From Piromyces finnis (lineage: Eukaryota > Neocallimastigomycota > Neocallimastigomycetes > Neocallimastigales > Neocallimastigaceae), in assembly GCA_002104945.1 (NCBI GenBank), contig MCFH01000052.1, forward strand, positions 248,001 through 312,000: a DNA stretch of 64,000 nt, written 5' to 3'. A program made the position numbers and the translations under genes. This document shows, in pieces, positions 24,241 to 36,500 of this stretch. A model generated the notes under the pieces. That model saw only the letters and a program-made list of their open reading frames with translations, did not search any database and was not told where the DNA came from. The stretch's first letter is position 1. The number at the start of each line of letters is the position of its first letter.

Positions 24241-24883
24241 TGTTGTGTTAACCTGAGTCTCTCGTGTTGTTATAATAAAATAAAATAGATGAAATTTATA
24301 TGACTTGATATAAAAATAATATGTGACTTGAACATATTATTATATTAGTAATTTTTCCTAATATTAAATTTATATAGTTTTATAAGAATATTAATTATTT
24401 CTATAATGTATATAAGAATTTAATGTAAATGTCTGACAAATATAATAGTATGTAATGTAACAGAATAATGTAGATGTATAATCCACATAATTCTAGCATT
24501 ATCATTGGACAATTAGTTATTAAGTAAGCCTCATTTGTATAAATACTAGGTAATAATTATTATTAATGGGGCTTCTTGTTTTTAGAAAAGTTTAATAGTT
24601 AAGTACTATAGAATTAACGTTGTAGTATTTAGACAGAATAATATTGAAAAGTAACAAATGAAGTTATTAATAAAATATATATTATTAAAGTTAAATTCTT
24701 TCTACATAAAATTTACCTGTATCAGACTGAATGTGCATACATTACATTAAATATATTATTTACATACATAAAACAATGCTATTAACATAAAAAATGAATT
24801 ATACATAGAAATATTTATTTACATAATATCATGCATGTATTAATTATTTTAACTATAGTTATTAATATTTAGATTATATAACA
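24241..24883 (-). repeat. C3 3' LTR (copia)
   Basis: On the sense strand it starts TGTTATATAATC directly after a polypurine tract (TTGAGGGGGAG, 24884-24894) and appears to end at 24241 (window TGTTGTG). ATTAG precedes it; the partner target duplication is lost with the 5' part of the element. The far end is inferred only from the TG/CA rule. Confidence 0.55.
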
Positions 24884-25719
24884 CTCCCCCTCAAATCAGT
24901 ATTTAATTATTAAATACTTAATTTGCAAAGTTTTTAATTTTATTACCATTAACATTTTTAGTTAATGTATCTGCTAACATTTTGTTAGTTTCAATATATT
25001 CTAATTTAATAATATTTTTATTAATGTTATCATTATTAAAATGATATTTAATTGAAATATGTTTTAATTTTGGATTTAAGTCTCCATTTTTCATTGAGGT
25101 TTTACTTGCCATATTGTCAGTAAAGATTTTTATTGGTTTGCTAAAATGAAATAATTCATATAAAATATATTTGTAATATAAAATCTTTTTAATACATAAT
25201 GAAGTGCTTACATATTCCGCTTCTGCTATAGACGTAGCTACATTATCTTGCTTTCTGGAATTCAAAGATATTGGATCATTTCTCATTAAGATAATGTTAC
25301 CAGAAGTAGATTTTCTATCCTTAACGTCGTTTGCGAAGTCTGAATCTGTGTAAGCTACTATGTCTCCTTTACTATGGTATGTAATTTTATAATTTCTATT
25401 GGAGTTTAAATATTTTAAGATATTTACAACTTTGACCCAGTATGAAACTGTTGGGTTTTCGGCATACCTAGTTGCTTCATTGACAACAAAAGAGATATCA
25501 AGTCTCGTACATCTAGCTAAAAAGGATAGCATTCCTATAGCACTCTTGTATTTTGTTTTATCGAAGGGCTTTCTTGTTTTCTGACAATACATTGTCTCCG
25601 ACACATGGCGTATTTACGGCTCTACTGATATTAATGTTGAACTTATTTAAAATATTATTAATCATACTAATTTAATAGTATAATTATTATTGTTGTTTTC
25701 AACTTTGATTCCTAAGATG
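24884..25719 (-). pseudogene. C3: copia RT/RNase H fragment
   Basis: From the right: ILGIKVE of the RT C-terminal part near 25700, a TGA, then an open stretch from 25604 to a stop at 24918. It contains SAIGMLSFLARCTRLDISF, YTDSDFAND, KSTSGNIILM, ATSIAEAEYVSTS and KMLADTLTKN, the standard Ty1/copia RNase H landmarks. The lineage differs from C1. Everything upstream of the RT end is missing, and Cb begins directly beside it in the opposite orientation. Confidence 0.85.
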
Positions 25720-25734
25720 CAATCTACTGGGCGG

Positions 25735-27313
25735 TACTTCTAAAAAACTCAAAAACAAATACATTGCTACTGTATTTACCGATGCTCCCACTATGTACAA
25801 AGAAGCCATGTCTTGTATGTATTCTAAATACTGGAAAGCAACCATTCAAGATGAATTGAATAATTTATATTCTAATAAAATTATGACCCTGATAAAAAAT
25901 ACCCCTAAAAACAAAAATATTATATCTACTAAATGGGTTTTTGCTGATAGTAATAATAAAATTTTACGTTTTAAAGCCAGACTTGTCACTAGAGGTTTCC
26001 GTCAAAAACAAGGTATTGATTTTGACCTAACCTATTCTCCTACATTAAACATTGACAGTCTAAAATTTATTATTACTATTGCTGCAAAATTCAAGTAGGA
26101 TATATATCAACTTGATATAAAGCTGCCTACCTCAATTCTCCATTAGATACGACGTTTATACTACAATTCCACTTGGAGATAGCAACTTTGGGGAGGATAC
26201 TGGAAGCTGAATAAAGCTCTCTATGGTTTAAAACAATCAGGAAAACAATGGAATAAAACAATAGATAAATTCCTGAAAAATAATAACTTTAAACCATTAA
26301 AATCTGAGCCATGTATTTATACATTAAAAGAAAATAAATACGTAAAATGTATAATTGGTCTATACGTAGATGACATTGTTATAATTGGAAAAACAAAAAC
26401 AATAAAAAAGGTAATCGGCAAGATCAAGAATAAATTTAAAATATCAAATAGAGGCCCTATCAACTATATCCTAGGAATCAAGATTGAGAAGAAAGGACCA
26501 AAATACATTATTTCACAAGAAAATTACATTAATAATGTATTAATAATGTATTACAAATATTTCATATGGAAAACGTACGTAGAAGAAATACGCCATGTAC
26601 AATTATTGACAAAAGCACCTCAAATAATAATACATTTGATAATACAAAATATAAAAGTGCAATAGGTGTGCATTAATATACTTGTCAAAATGTACAAGAC
26701 CGGATATTGCGTTTGCAGTAAATAAAGCTACAAGAAAATCTGAAAATTCAATAGTATTTGACTAGAATACAATTGTAAACATATTCAGATACTTATCTAC
26801 TACGAATCATTACAAGATAGAATACAGTGGAGAAGGAAAAATCCAAGGATACACTGATTCTGACTACAGAGGCTCAGAAGATTATAAATCTACCTCTGGA
26901 GGGATAATCCTAATGGAAAACAGCCCTATATGCTGATTATCCAAGAAGCAAACTTGTGTAGCTACATCTACCACTGAGACTGAGTACATTAGTACGTCAA
27001 TGAATACGAAGAAAATCTTATTGATCAAAAACATGGTAGATGAAATTTTTAATTATAACAAAAATATAACTTTATTTACCGAAAACAAAGCAAGCAAAAA
27101 GATAATAGAAAACGGTGAAATAAATACGAAGTTAAAACATATCAACATACATTATCACTTCGTAATCGACAATATAATAAAAACAAAACTAAAATTAAAT
27201 ATAAAAACACCAAGGAAATGTTAACCGACCCTTTAACCAAATATCTACATGGTCCAGAAATGTCTGAATATACAAATATGATATTCTTAAAGAAAATCTA
27301 ATTTGAGGGGGAG
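25735..27313 (+). pseudogene. Cb: copia RT/RNase H remnant (C1 family)
   Basis: Aligns with C1 from about 53600 to the polypurine tract: YKEAMSC, STKWVFAD, FKARLVTRGFRQKQG, LYVDDIVI near 26360, CTRPDI, YTDSDY, STSGGIILM. TAG replaces Trp near 26096 and 26764, and TGA replaces Trp near 26937. Frameshifts lie near 26120-26200, 26540 and 26670. Gag, protease and integrase are absent. The polypurine tract TTTGAGGGGGAG precedes the LTR. Confidence 0.9.
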
Positions 27314-27520
27314 TGTGAACATTTATGGACACATAATTTTATTTATCCATATCATATATTCATGAACACACGTATCCAATTAATAAAAACATAAACATGT
27401 ATTAAAAGTGTTGTAAACGCAACCTCTACGTGTTTTAGAAATAGTTTTTTTTATTATAATTTATAAAAATATTTTAATTCTCATTATTTTATATATTATT
27501 TAAATATACTATATATTACG
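27314..27520 (+). repeat. Cb partial 3' LTR (C1 family)
   Basis: TGTGAACATTTATGG onwards matches the C1 LTR with scattered changes for about 150 bp, then drifts into AT-rich sequence. The terminal TTTCACA is not found. Confidence 0.7.
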
Positions 27521-27699
27521 TATTTACTATGATATTATTTATTGATATAAAAGGCTGAAATTTTGAAGAAATTGAAAGTTTTTGTAAAGATACAATAATC
27601 TTTAGATTATTTAATAATTAATTATTAAATAATAAATTAATATTTAGTAAAATTAATTAAAGTCTTTAAAATAAATTTTATTGAATAATTTAATGATAA

Positions 27700-28200
27700 A
27701 TTATTTTATAATAATTCCGTTAAATTTAAATTAAGATAAATATTTAAATTTAAGGAATAACAGAATTTTAATTAAATTTAAATATTTCAAATATTTTAAA
27801 TAATCAAAATTTTTTTTAAATACTTTTTATTTAATTTTAGAATAGATTATACTTTTTTATTTAAATTTAGAATAGTTTAATAATTTTAACTTGGTTTTAA
27901 AAATAGATTTATTTATATTTCAATAGGAAATATATTAAGAATAGTATTGATAATATTAAATTAATTTATAGAAAATACATGGGCTTCATTCAATTTTGAG
28001 TTTACTCAAATTGAATTAAAAGTATAATGAATTAGTTTTAGTTTAGTTTTGTTATTTTATTATTTAATTAGATTAGTTTTATTTATTTTATATTAAGTAT
28101 ATGTTTATTTAAATAGAATAATATATTAGAATATAATTATGAAAAAATATTAATACATGTAGTTTTTGTTTGTTAAATCAATGTAATTGTTACTTTTAAT
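27700..28200 (-). repeat. R10 dispersed repeat, copy 3 (inverted)
   Basis: Reverse complement of the copies at 1620 and 2930, recognisable by GAGTTTACTCAAATTGAAT and TACATGGGC. The flanking 27521-27699 and 28201-28272 are AT-rich and featureless. Confidence 0.55.
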
Positions 28201-28272
28201 TTTTTAATTATTATATAGTTAATAATATTTTTAAGAGTTTTAAATAAAATGTTAATGTATAATTATATAATA

Positions 28273-29451
28273 TGTAAAGTGGGCTTGGGTTGGTATGTAA
28301 CTTGGTCAGAATGTTTTATATAATATAACTTAATCTAGAATAAAATATTAAACTTGTTTATTATTAACCTTTTCTTTAAAACTTATTAAAGAATTTTAAA
28401 TAATACTAATTTAAAAATTAAATGGGTTTTTATATTTAAAATAAAAATTCTAATATAATTTAATTATGAAATTTATTTATTAATTATTTATTTATGAAAA
28501 TAATATTTAATAAGTTATATTATAGTTAATAATTAATTAATAATCTTACAAAGAATTTCAAAAATGATTTTAATTCTTTGTTTAAATACTTTTTCTTACA
28601 TATAATAAATTTACATTGATATTAATATTGATATTAATAAAGATAAAAATAAAATAATTTTAAATTAAAATATTAATAATTGATATTGATATTAATAATA
28701 TGAATTCATATGATAGATCTTAAGATTAATCTTTTAAATTACTTTTAAAATAAAAGTATTGTTTTAACCATTTTAAATTGTAAATATTTAATATTATAAA
28801 TTGAGAATAACAATTACTGATACTAATTATATATTCTCATGATCAATTAATTAATAATTATAACTAATAATTTTTGATCCAAAGGCTTTTTTGGTTTGAT
28901 TATGATTGAGGTTATTAATCCAAATTATTTGAAAAATTATTAATTAATTTTTATAATTGATTAGATTTGAAATCAAGAATACTTATTATCTAACTTTATT
29001 TAATAATAATGGAGAATTTTTAAATTGAATTATTTATAGAAAGTTAGATGACTTGAATAATGACTTTAACTATATAAATTAATATTGATCATTTTAATAT
29101 ATATTATATATTTATTGGAACTAATTAATTATTTAAATAGCTATATCTCAAAAACTAGTGGTCTAAATTAGCTGAAAATTTGTGAGAATATAGATCTCGA
29201 CTAGTACTTTCTATTAAAGTTGATTTGAGATTCAGAAGTTATCACTAGTTTCGTATAATATATTTTTTTCAAGGGTTAATTTATTGAAAATTAAATTTTT
29301 GTGATCCTTAACCCTTTTCAATATTAAATTTTTTCAAGTGATCTTTTAATTATTTTTAAAAGTATTTTATAATTTTTGAAATATAAATTTGATTTTTAAA
29401 TTGTTTATTTGAATATTTAATTTATTTTTTAATCGTCTTCTATTCTTGACA
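28273..29451 (-). repeat. R5 LTR, copy 1
   Basis: 1179 bp, TGTAAAGTGGGC...TTCTTGACA in window orientation. TAATA on the left versus TAATC on the right is a possible duplication with one change. It carries GGTCAGAATG 32-41 nt from the left end, the uninterrupted form of the site where G1 entered copy 2. On the sense strand TATTTAAA (28588) precedes GTAAGATTAT (28549) by 39 nt, the layout seen in R1 and R2. No internal region of this family is present. Confidence 0.8.
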
Positions 29452-29506
29452 TAATCTAACTAAGAATAAATATTAAGAAATTTAATATTAATTCTTACAC
29501 AAAATT

Positions 29507-29991
29507 TGATGCGGTAAGAATATTATCTATAAATGAATATAGAAAGTAATAATATTTGTATCTAATATTTAATAAATAAAAATAAAGAAAATAAAAATAA
29601 ATGATTTTTATACTTGCTCATTTTGCAAGTGGTAGTTAGTTTTATAGAATAAAATTTATTTTATTTAATTATAAAATTGTATCATTATTTAATAACTCTA
29701 GTATTATTAAATAAAAAAAATATATGTTTTATATTCTAATTTTCAGGGATTATTAGTAACCCTTTTAAAAATAAGTTTTATTATAAAATCATTTTTTGAA
29801 TTTAATGTTTAAAAATATATATCTAATTTTTCGCTCTGGATTATTAGGAACCATTTAATAAGTTTAATATAATATATCTAATTTTACTGGATTATTAGGA
29901 ACAATTTTAAAAAGAACATTTTTCTATTACTATTTATACAAAATTATTATTTTAAAGTATAACTATAAACAAATATAAACTATTTAATTTA

Positions 29992-30022
<31 letters not shown>

Positions 30023-30098
30023 TTTACATTTATAATTTTTAATTTAATAATTTTATACATGTTAAATATTTTAATTTTTATCTGTGTTTTAATTATTG

Positions 30099-30130
<32 letters not shown>

Positions 30131-30151
30131 TATAAATATAATTATTTATCA
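29507..30151 (-). repeat. R3 solo LTR, copy 5 (inverted)
   Basis: Begins TGATGCGG and ends TTTATCA, the reverse complement of R3. It is flanked by AATT (29503-29506 and 30152-30155). The duplicated segment near 47385 reads ACACAAAATTGACAC without it, which confirms insertion with a short, apparently 4-bp, duplication. Confidence 0.85.
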
Positions 30152-30568
30152 AATTTGACACAAGTTTAAATATACCTTAATTCTAAATAAAATTAGAAAG
30201 TGGTATATTTGTGTGTAATTGAATGATTTATTTTTACTTGCTCATTCTACAAGTTTATATAATTATTAAATATAATTTAACGTTTTAAGAACATTTTGTT
30301 TTATAATATTAGTTTATTTATTTAAAATAAATGTATAATACATCTCGCTATGTATTATAAAAAAAATATATTAATTTATTATTTTTATTAATAAAATATT
30401 CTAATTTTCCTGACTAATTAGTAACAGTTTTTAAAATAATATTTTCTATTTCTATTTATACTATTTAATTATATTTAAGTTTGTTCATAAGCAAAAGTTA
30501 TTTATATTTTACATTTTTAAAATTTAATTAAATATTTATATTTTACATTATTTTAATTGTTTACTATT
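30152..30568. other. X segment of the tandem duplication, copy 1
   Basis: AT-rich DNA matching 47385-47690 closely, including ACTTGCTCATTCTACAAG and ACATCTCGCTATGTATTA. It looks like another R3-related, inverted LTR remnant. No coding potential. Confidence 0.5.
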
Positions 30569-31568
30569 TGTTAAGTTTTTGGGTTTGGTTATGTGGCCAG
30601 GTCAGAATGTTTTAAATATATAGTAAAAATGTTTTTTAAGAAATTAAATTTAAATATAAAATAGCACTTTAAACTTCCAAATGAAAAATTAATATTTATT
30701 TTTTAAAATAACTTTTTATAAAATTTTATTTATCTAGTAATAATAATATAAATGATAATATATTTAATAACTATATAATTAAGATTATAACTATAATCTT
30801 TACAAAGGATTAAAATCGAATTCAATTCATTCTCTTTTATATTTTTTGTTCAGATTATTAAATTGATAAAAATAAAGTATTACATGTAATATATTAATAA
30901 TATAATTAAATAAGTAATAAGATTGTTTGTTTGTTTGTTTGTATGTTTGTTTGTCATGACATAAAAATAAAATAAACATATGATTAATCATTTAAACACT
31001 TGATCCGTTAACCTATTTTATAATAATTAAAATTATTTAATTTATAAATGTTAACTGTTACACCTAAATAGTTTAGTTCTATTTTTAGTAATAGTCATTA
31101 TCATTAATTAAATTAATATAATTAAAATTCCTATTGATATATTTTTAATTTTCGTAAATCATAAGAAGTGTTTATGATCCATACTTGGTATCATATTGAT
31201 TTTAATTTACCTATTAAAATCTTTGAATGATCATAGCTTCTTTAAATGATCAGTTAAAAGGACCGTGGTTGTACCAAAATGTAGCTTTTTCCTTAAGCTT
31301 TCTATTAAACTTGGTTTCACAGCCGTAGTACTTACAGCCGTAACGATCGTTTTTAGCGAGTTATGCCTTGTTTCGTATTTGTTTATTTTTGGCTAAGGTT
31401 ATAGTGTATTGATATTAAATTTTTGAAATCATAACTATTTCACTGAATCAAAATTTAAAAGGTGACTATTAAAGGTGTTTTACTGAAATTATTTAATTAT
31501 AATTTTTTATGTTTAATTGATTATAGATATTATCTGAATTTGTTTTAAATCCAGTTAATATCTTTACA
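30569..31568 (-). repeat. R1 solo LTR, copy 3
   Basis: 1000 bp, TGTTAAG...CTTTACA, with CTATT on both sides (30564-30568 and 31569-31573). The empty site TTTACTATTATTTTAAT is preserved in the duplicated segment near 47680. It contains the self-primer and TATA on the minus strand. Confidence 0.93.
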
Positions 31569-32211
31569 CTATTATTTTAATTTATATTAATTTATAATTT
31601 ATAAATTTCATTCTTTATCAAATTTATACAGATTTTTTGTATATGAATAAATCAAGTATCAATATAATAAATAGGATAAGCAAGTTGGGAATTATAAAAT
31701 AATATATTCTAATATGAATAACACAATAATAAGGATAACTCAGATTAAAATATAAAGTAAATAAATAATATTTGAATTTTGTTTTATTATTTTAAATTCT
31801 TACTTTTTGTGTGTTATAATAATTTAATTTATTATAACTTTACAATTAGAATAATAAAAAACCTAATGTATTAATCAACTATATAAGATTATTTAAACCT
31901 ATTAAATAATTATACTAATTTACAGTATTATAATATAAATTCCTTTTTTATTTCTTCTTTTCCAAAAAAAACCCCCTCTACTATTTTTTTAAACTTTTCT
32001 TCTTTAAAATAATAGAATATCACATTAAAGTAATTTTATATTAACTATTTGATTGGAAATCTTATACTAAATTAATAGTCTAATAATTATTTAATTATAA
32101 CTATTTTTGTATATAATTAATTATATTATCCTAACCTATTGCTTTATGAATATAATATTTTATTGTAAAATACTAAATTATTATAATTTTATAGTGGTAA
32201 CGTATCAAAAT
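31569..32211. other. AT-rich insertion of unknown nature
   Basis: The duplicated segment at 47740-47770 runs almost directly from TTTCATTCTTTATCAAA into R8, while here about 600 bp intervene. This is probably another old LTR: GTGGTAACGTATCA at 32194-32207 resembles R3/R8 termini. I cannot define its start. Confidence 0.4.
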
Positions 32212-33223
32212 TGATGCGTTGACCGATATATTTTTGAATAATATATGTTTTTTAATAAATAATAAATTCTATATTATTATGATGAAACAATAAATTTAAA
32301 ATAAAATAAAATATATTTTATAATTAACAAATAAATCACTCAAAACTCGAAAATAAACTCTTATTATGTTTTAAATTAAATCTTTATTATATTTTATTAT
32401 CTATTTATTATCTATTTATTGTCTTTTTATTCTCTATTTATTGTCCCCTTTTTATGAAGAAGAATTTTATCTTCCTTTTATACATTTTCATTTATTACAT
32501 GTATTATTATTTTTAACTATTAAATATTATTATTACTATTGTTATTATTTATTAAAATTAAAAGAATAAATTAAAATTATGTCTTAGTATTATAAAATAT
32601 TATAGAATATTACTTATTTGATTTTCTTATTATTTCAAAATGTTTAAATTTAGAAAAATTATTATAAATTACCATTGACTATCATTAAATGTATAATACC
32701 TTGAATAAAATAATTAAATTTAAAAATTAAAATAAAATTAAAATAAAATTATAACAAAATTAAAATAATAAAAGTATCAATTATTATAAACATTCATTTT
32801 ATACAGAAACATAAAAGAGTTCTGTATTTTATCTTTAGAATTGTTATTATTATTCTATTTCCAGGTTTTAAGTTTATCATTTTTAGTAATAATTACTCAA
32901 TTAGTTATTTATTAATTTATAAGTTTAAAAGAATTTCTAAAGAAAACTTGGATAAAACACTAGAATTAATAATTTGATGTATACCATTTTATTTTTAGTT
33001 TATTTATTCATTTTTATTTATTCATTATTATTTTATTATTTTAATACATTATTGGATTAAGTCGTTTTATTTTATTTAATAATTTATTTTATTATTATCA
33101 CTATTAGGTCGTTTTTACTCAGAATTTATTATATAATAAAGAGAATATTATTTATTTAAGAAAGGGTTATATCTTCATAAAATTATTATTCATTCATTTT
33201 TAAGTGTTATTATCATTTATTTT

Positions 33224-33460
33224 TGTAAAAATAAAATACATTCTAAAACAATATTTTATGTATTTTTTATGTATTTGTATTTTATAAAATTATAAATTAA
33301 TATTGTACTACATTTTTTATTCCTTGGTTACTTTTAAAAAGGTTTAAGAAAGTTACAATATTTATATTATAAAATAAATAAATATAAATAAATAAAAGAT
33401 TATAAAAACCCAAATAGTTTTATTAATAAATTTAAGTGTAAACTAAATTTATCCCTGACA
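33224..33460 (+). repeat. C2 5' LTR
   Basis: TGTAAAAATAAAATACATTC...TATCCCTGACA. The 3' copy at 38908 begins TGTGAAAATAAAATACATTC. Confidence 0.92.
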
Positions 33461-33474
33461 GATTAAGAGTCTCA
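33461..33474 (+). promoter_or_regulatory. C2 primer-binding site (half-tRNA type)
   Basis: GATTAAGAGTCTCA lies directly after the LTR and is identical in C1. Its complement TGAGACTCTTAATC fits the 3' end of a 5' tRNA half cut in the anticodon arm: a stem strand TGAGA followed by the loop CTCTTAA with CTT (lysine) in anticodon position. Confidence 0.65.
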
Positions 33475-33547
33475 ATTGCTATTATATCTAAGTTTTTTTT
33501 TTAATGTGTCTGAAGGAAAATCTAACGGAGATACTAGATCAATTCCT

Positions 33548-36500
33548 ATGTTTGATCCTACTGTTATGTTAGGAAAGATCACTTATGAACTAAACAATAA
33601 AAATTTCATAACGTGGCAAATGTTCATGAGGAACATTTTAAACTATTATAGTCTTGAAGATTGGGTCGACGAAAACAAAACCCCAAAAATTAAAAATGAT
33701 GAAGAAATGGATATCGATGGAGAGAAATACCTAAAAGCTCCTTTTGAAGCAAATACATACTATGATAAATCAGTAACAGAAAATGATTTGAAGACGGACA
33801 GAAATATACAATTCTTAATTAGATATACCTTAGGTCCAAACTGCCAACAAGATATCCAAGATAGGTCTTTAACAAGCTACGAAATGTGGAAATTGTTAGA
33901 AGACATTTATTTAGGGGACAAAATAGAAAGAAAGAATAGGCTCATTAAGGAAACTAACTCCTTAAAATATGACCCAAAAGAAAGTTTTTCAAGATTTGTA
34001 AACAAGTTAGAACAACTAAATGTGAAAATAGATGATAAAGAAAAAATAGGTCTATTATACCAGGCTTTACCAGAAAAATATAGGAAAGTTACAGTCCTTA
34101 AGCATGAAGACTGGGAGGAATGCAAAAAGAACACTGCTAAAATGATAAACAAGATGAATAAATTTGATCCAAAAGAAAAATCAGAAACTTTCGGAATTAG
34201 CCATATTTTTAATGTAGAAAGCAGTTATAAAAATGATAAAAGAAAGGAAAATTCAAAATTTTACCGCAATAAACAAAGTAAAAATACAAGTAAAGGAAAA
34301 GAAAAGTCCAATGAAGAAAGAAATTGGAAAAACAAAAATAAACAAAACGTTACATGTTATTTTTGTCATCAAAAAGGACACACTGTAAAACAATGACGTA
34401 TTCAAAAAGAACTTTCAGAAGAAGTTACAAGAAGGTTAAGAAAAGAGAAAACTAAAGGCAAGGAAGCATCTTTAACAACAAGCGAAAAGGTAAATAAACA
34501 AACCACTGAAGATTTTGAACCAGAAGTCGGATATCAAGATTTGTTTACAGTTGATTACAATACATTTTTTGACAATAATAATGATGAATGTAACAATAAA
34601 TCATGCAATTATGTATCTTGTGAAAATGTACCTACAAGTTTTACTACATGGACATTAGATTCTGGTGCTTCTAATCATATTACCAAAGACATAAGAATTC
34701 TTAAAAATGTTTTTGAACATGAAGAACCAATCAATTTCGCAAATGGAGTGACTACAAAGTCAACACATATGAGTGAAGTAAATGAATGAATCTGTTAATG
34801 AAGAGCCAATAAAATTAGAAGATGTAATGTACATTCCAGATGTAAAACAAAATTCAATTTCTGTTGCCAAATTAGTTAAGAGTGGCTACCAAATAATCTT
34901 TGATGAGAAGAACAATAATGTATTTGCATACATAATAGATAAGAAAACAGAAAATGTATACGAAGTCAAAGCAAATGAATATGATGTATTCAATTTGTAC
35001 ATCAAAGAAAGTAATGCAGTTAATAATTATTCAATGTGCAATAATGTACGAAACAATGGAGAATACTGGCATAGAAGAATTGGGCATTTGAATTTCAATA
35101 ATAATGATGAAAAGAACAACGTTCACAATTGTACAATATACATAAGAAGCAAAATGAAAGAAATCCCTCATAAAAGGTCATTTAGTAGAGCATCAAGTTT
35201 CTTGGAACTAGTACATATCGATTTGGTAGGTCTAATTACACCATCAATTCATGACAATACATACTTTTTAAGTATTTTAGATGATTACAGTCGATATGGA
35301 TGGGTAATCTTTGTCAAGAATAAAAGTGATGTATTCAAAGAATTTGGAAATTGGCTGAACAAAACAATTAATTAACTATCATCCAAAGTAAAATATCTTA
35401 GAAATGATAATGGAACTGAATTCACTTCAAACAACTTTAAGGAGTTATGTAATAAATATGGAATAACTCAACAATTCACAGTCCCTGGAAATCCGGAACA
35501 GAATGGAAGAGCAGAAAGATTTAATGGAAAGTTAATAAAAACTGCTACCGCAATGTTAATGGATGCAAAATTGTGCCGTCGCTTTTGGGAAGATGCTGTG
35601 AAAACAGCAAACTATGTCCATAATCGAGTTCCGCACAGTGGAATTAATGGTGAAATATCATTTGAATTAATGTACAACAGAAAAGTTGATTATGGAAATA
35701 TAAGAGTATTTGGATGTAAAGTATATTATTTAGATGACAGTAATATTCTGAAATTTCAAGACAAAACTAAGGAGGGAATCTTTATCGGATATGATGAATC
35801 CTCAGTAGGATACAGAATATTCGACATAAAATCAAGAAAAATTAAAGTGAAAAGAGTCGTAGGTTTTATAGAAGAAGAACCTGTTGACTACAATTATGAC
35901 TTAGAAAAGGAAAATAATAATGAAATATATAGTCAAGATACAGGAACTTTTCAAGTAAAGAATTTTAATTATCTGTATGAGAGAAAGAATGAAAATAAAG
36001 ATAAGAAGGAAAAAGATATTTTAAATGTAAACGACAATTCAATGAATGAAAACTTGGAAATACTTAATGATAAAACCAGTAATAAAGAAGACTTAAAAGA
36101 AGTTAATTATGAAGAAAAATTTAAAAATATTGAAGAAATGTTAGATAAACTTACATCATTATTAAATAAAGAAAAAACAATAGTTCTGAAAACTTTATGC
36201 AAGTTTATGAAGACACCAATGATAGTAGCATGAGTTTAGAAGAAGACAATATTATGAATAATAAAAATAGTGACTCTGAAGAAGACTTAAATCTCTTAGA
36301 TTATATTAAATTAAAAGAAAAGCAAAAAGGATACTTAAACAAAAATAATTACCAGGAAAGTGAAGAGATAGTAGAAGATAAAGAAATGGAAACAAGTATT
36401 TCAATGGAATCTATAAGTGAAACCATTAAAGAAGAAGAAAACAACAACGACATTCCAGAAAGCAACAATGATAATATAAGTAATAATAAAAAGAAATATA

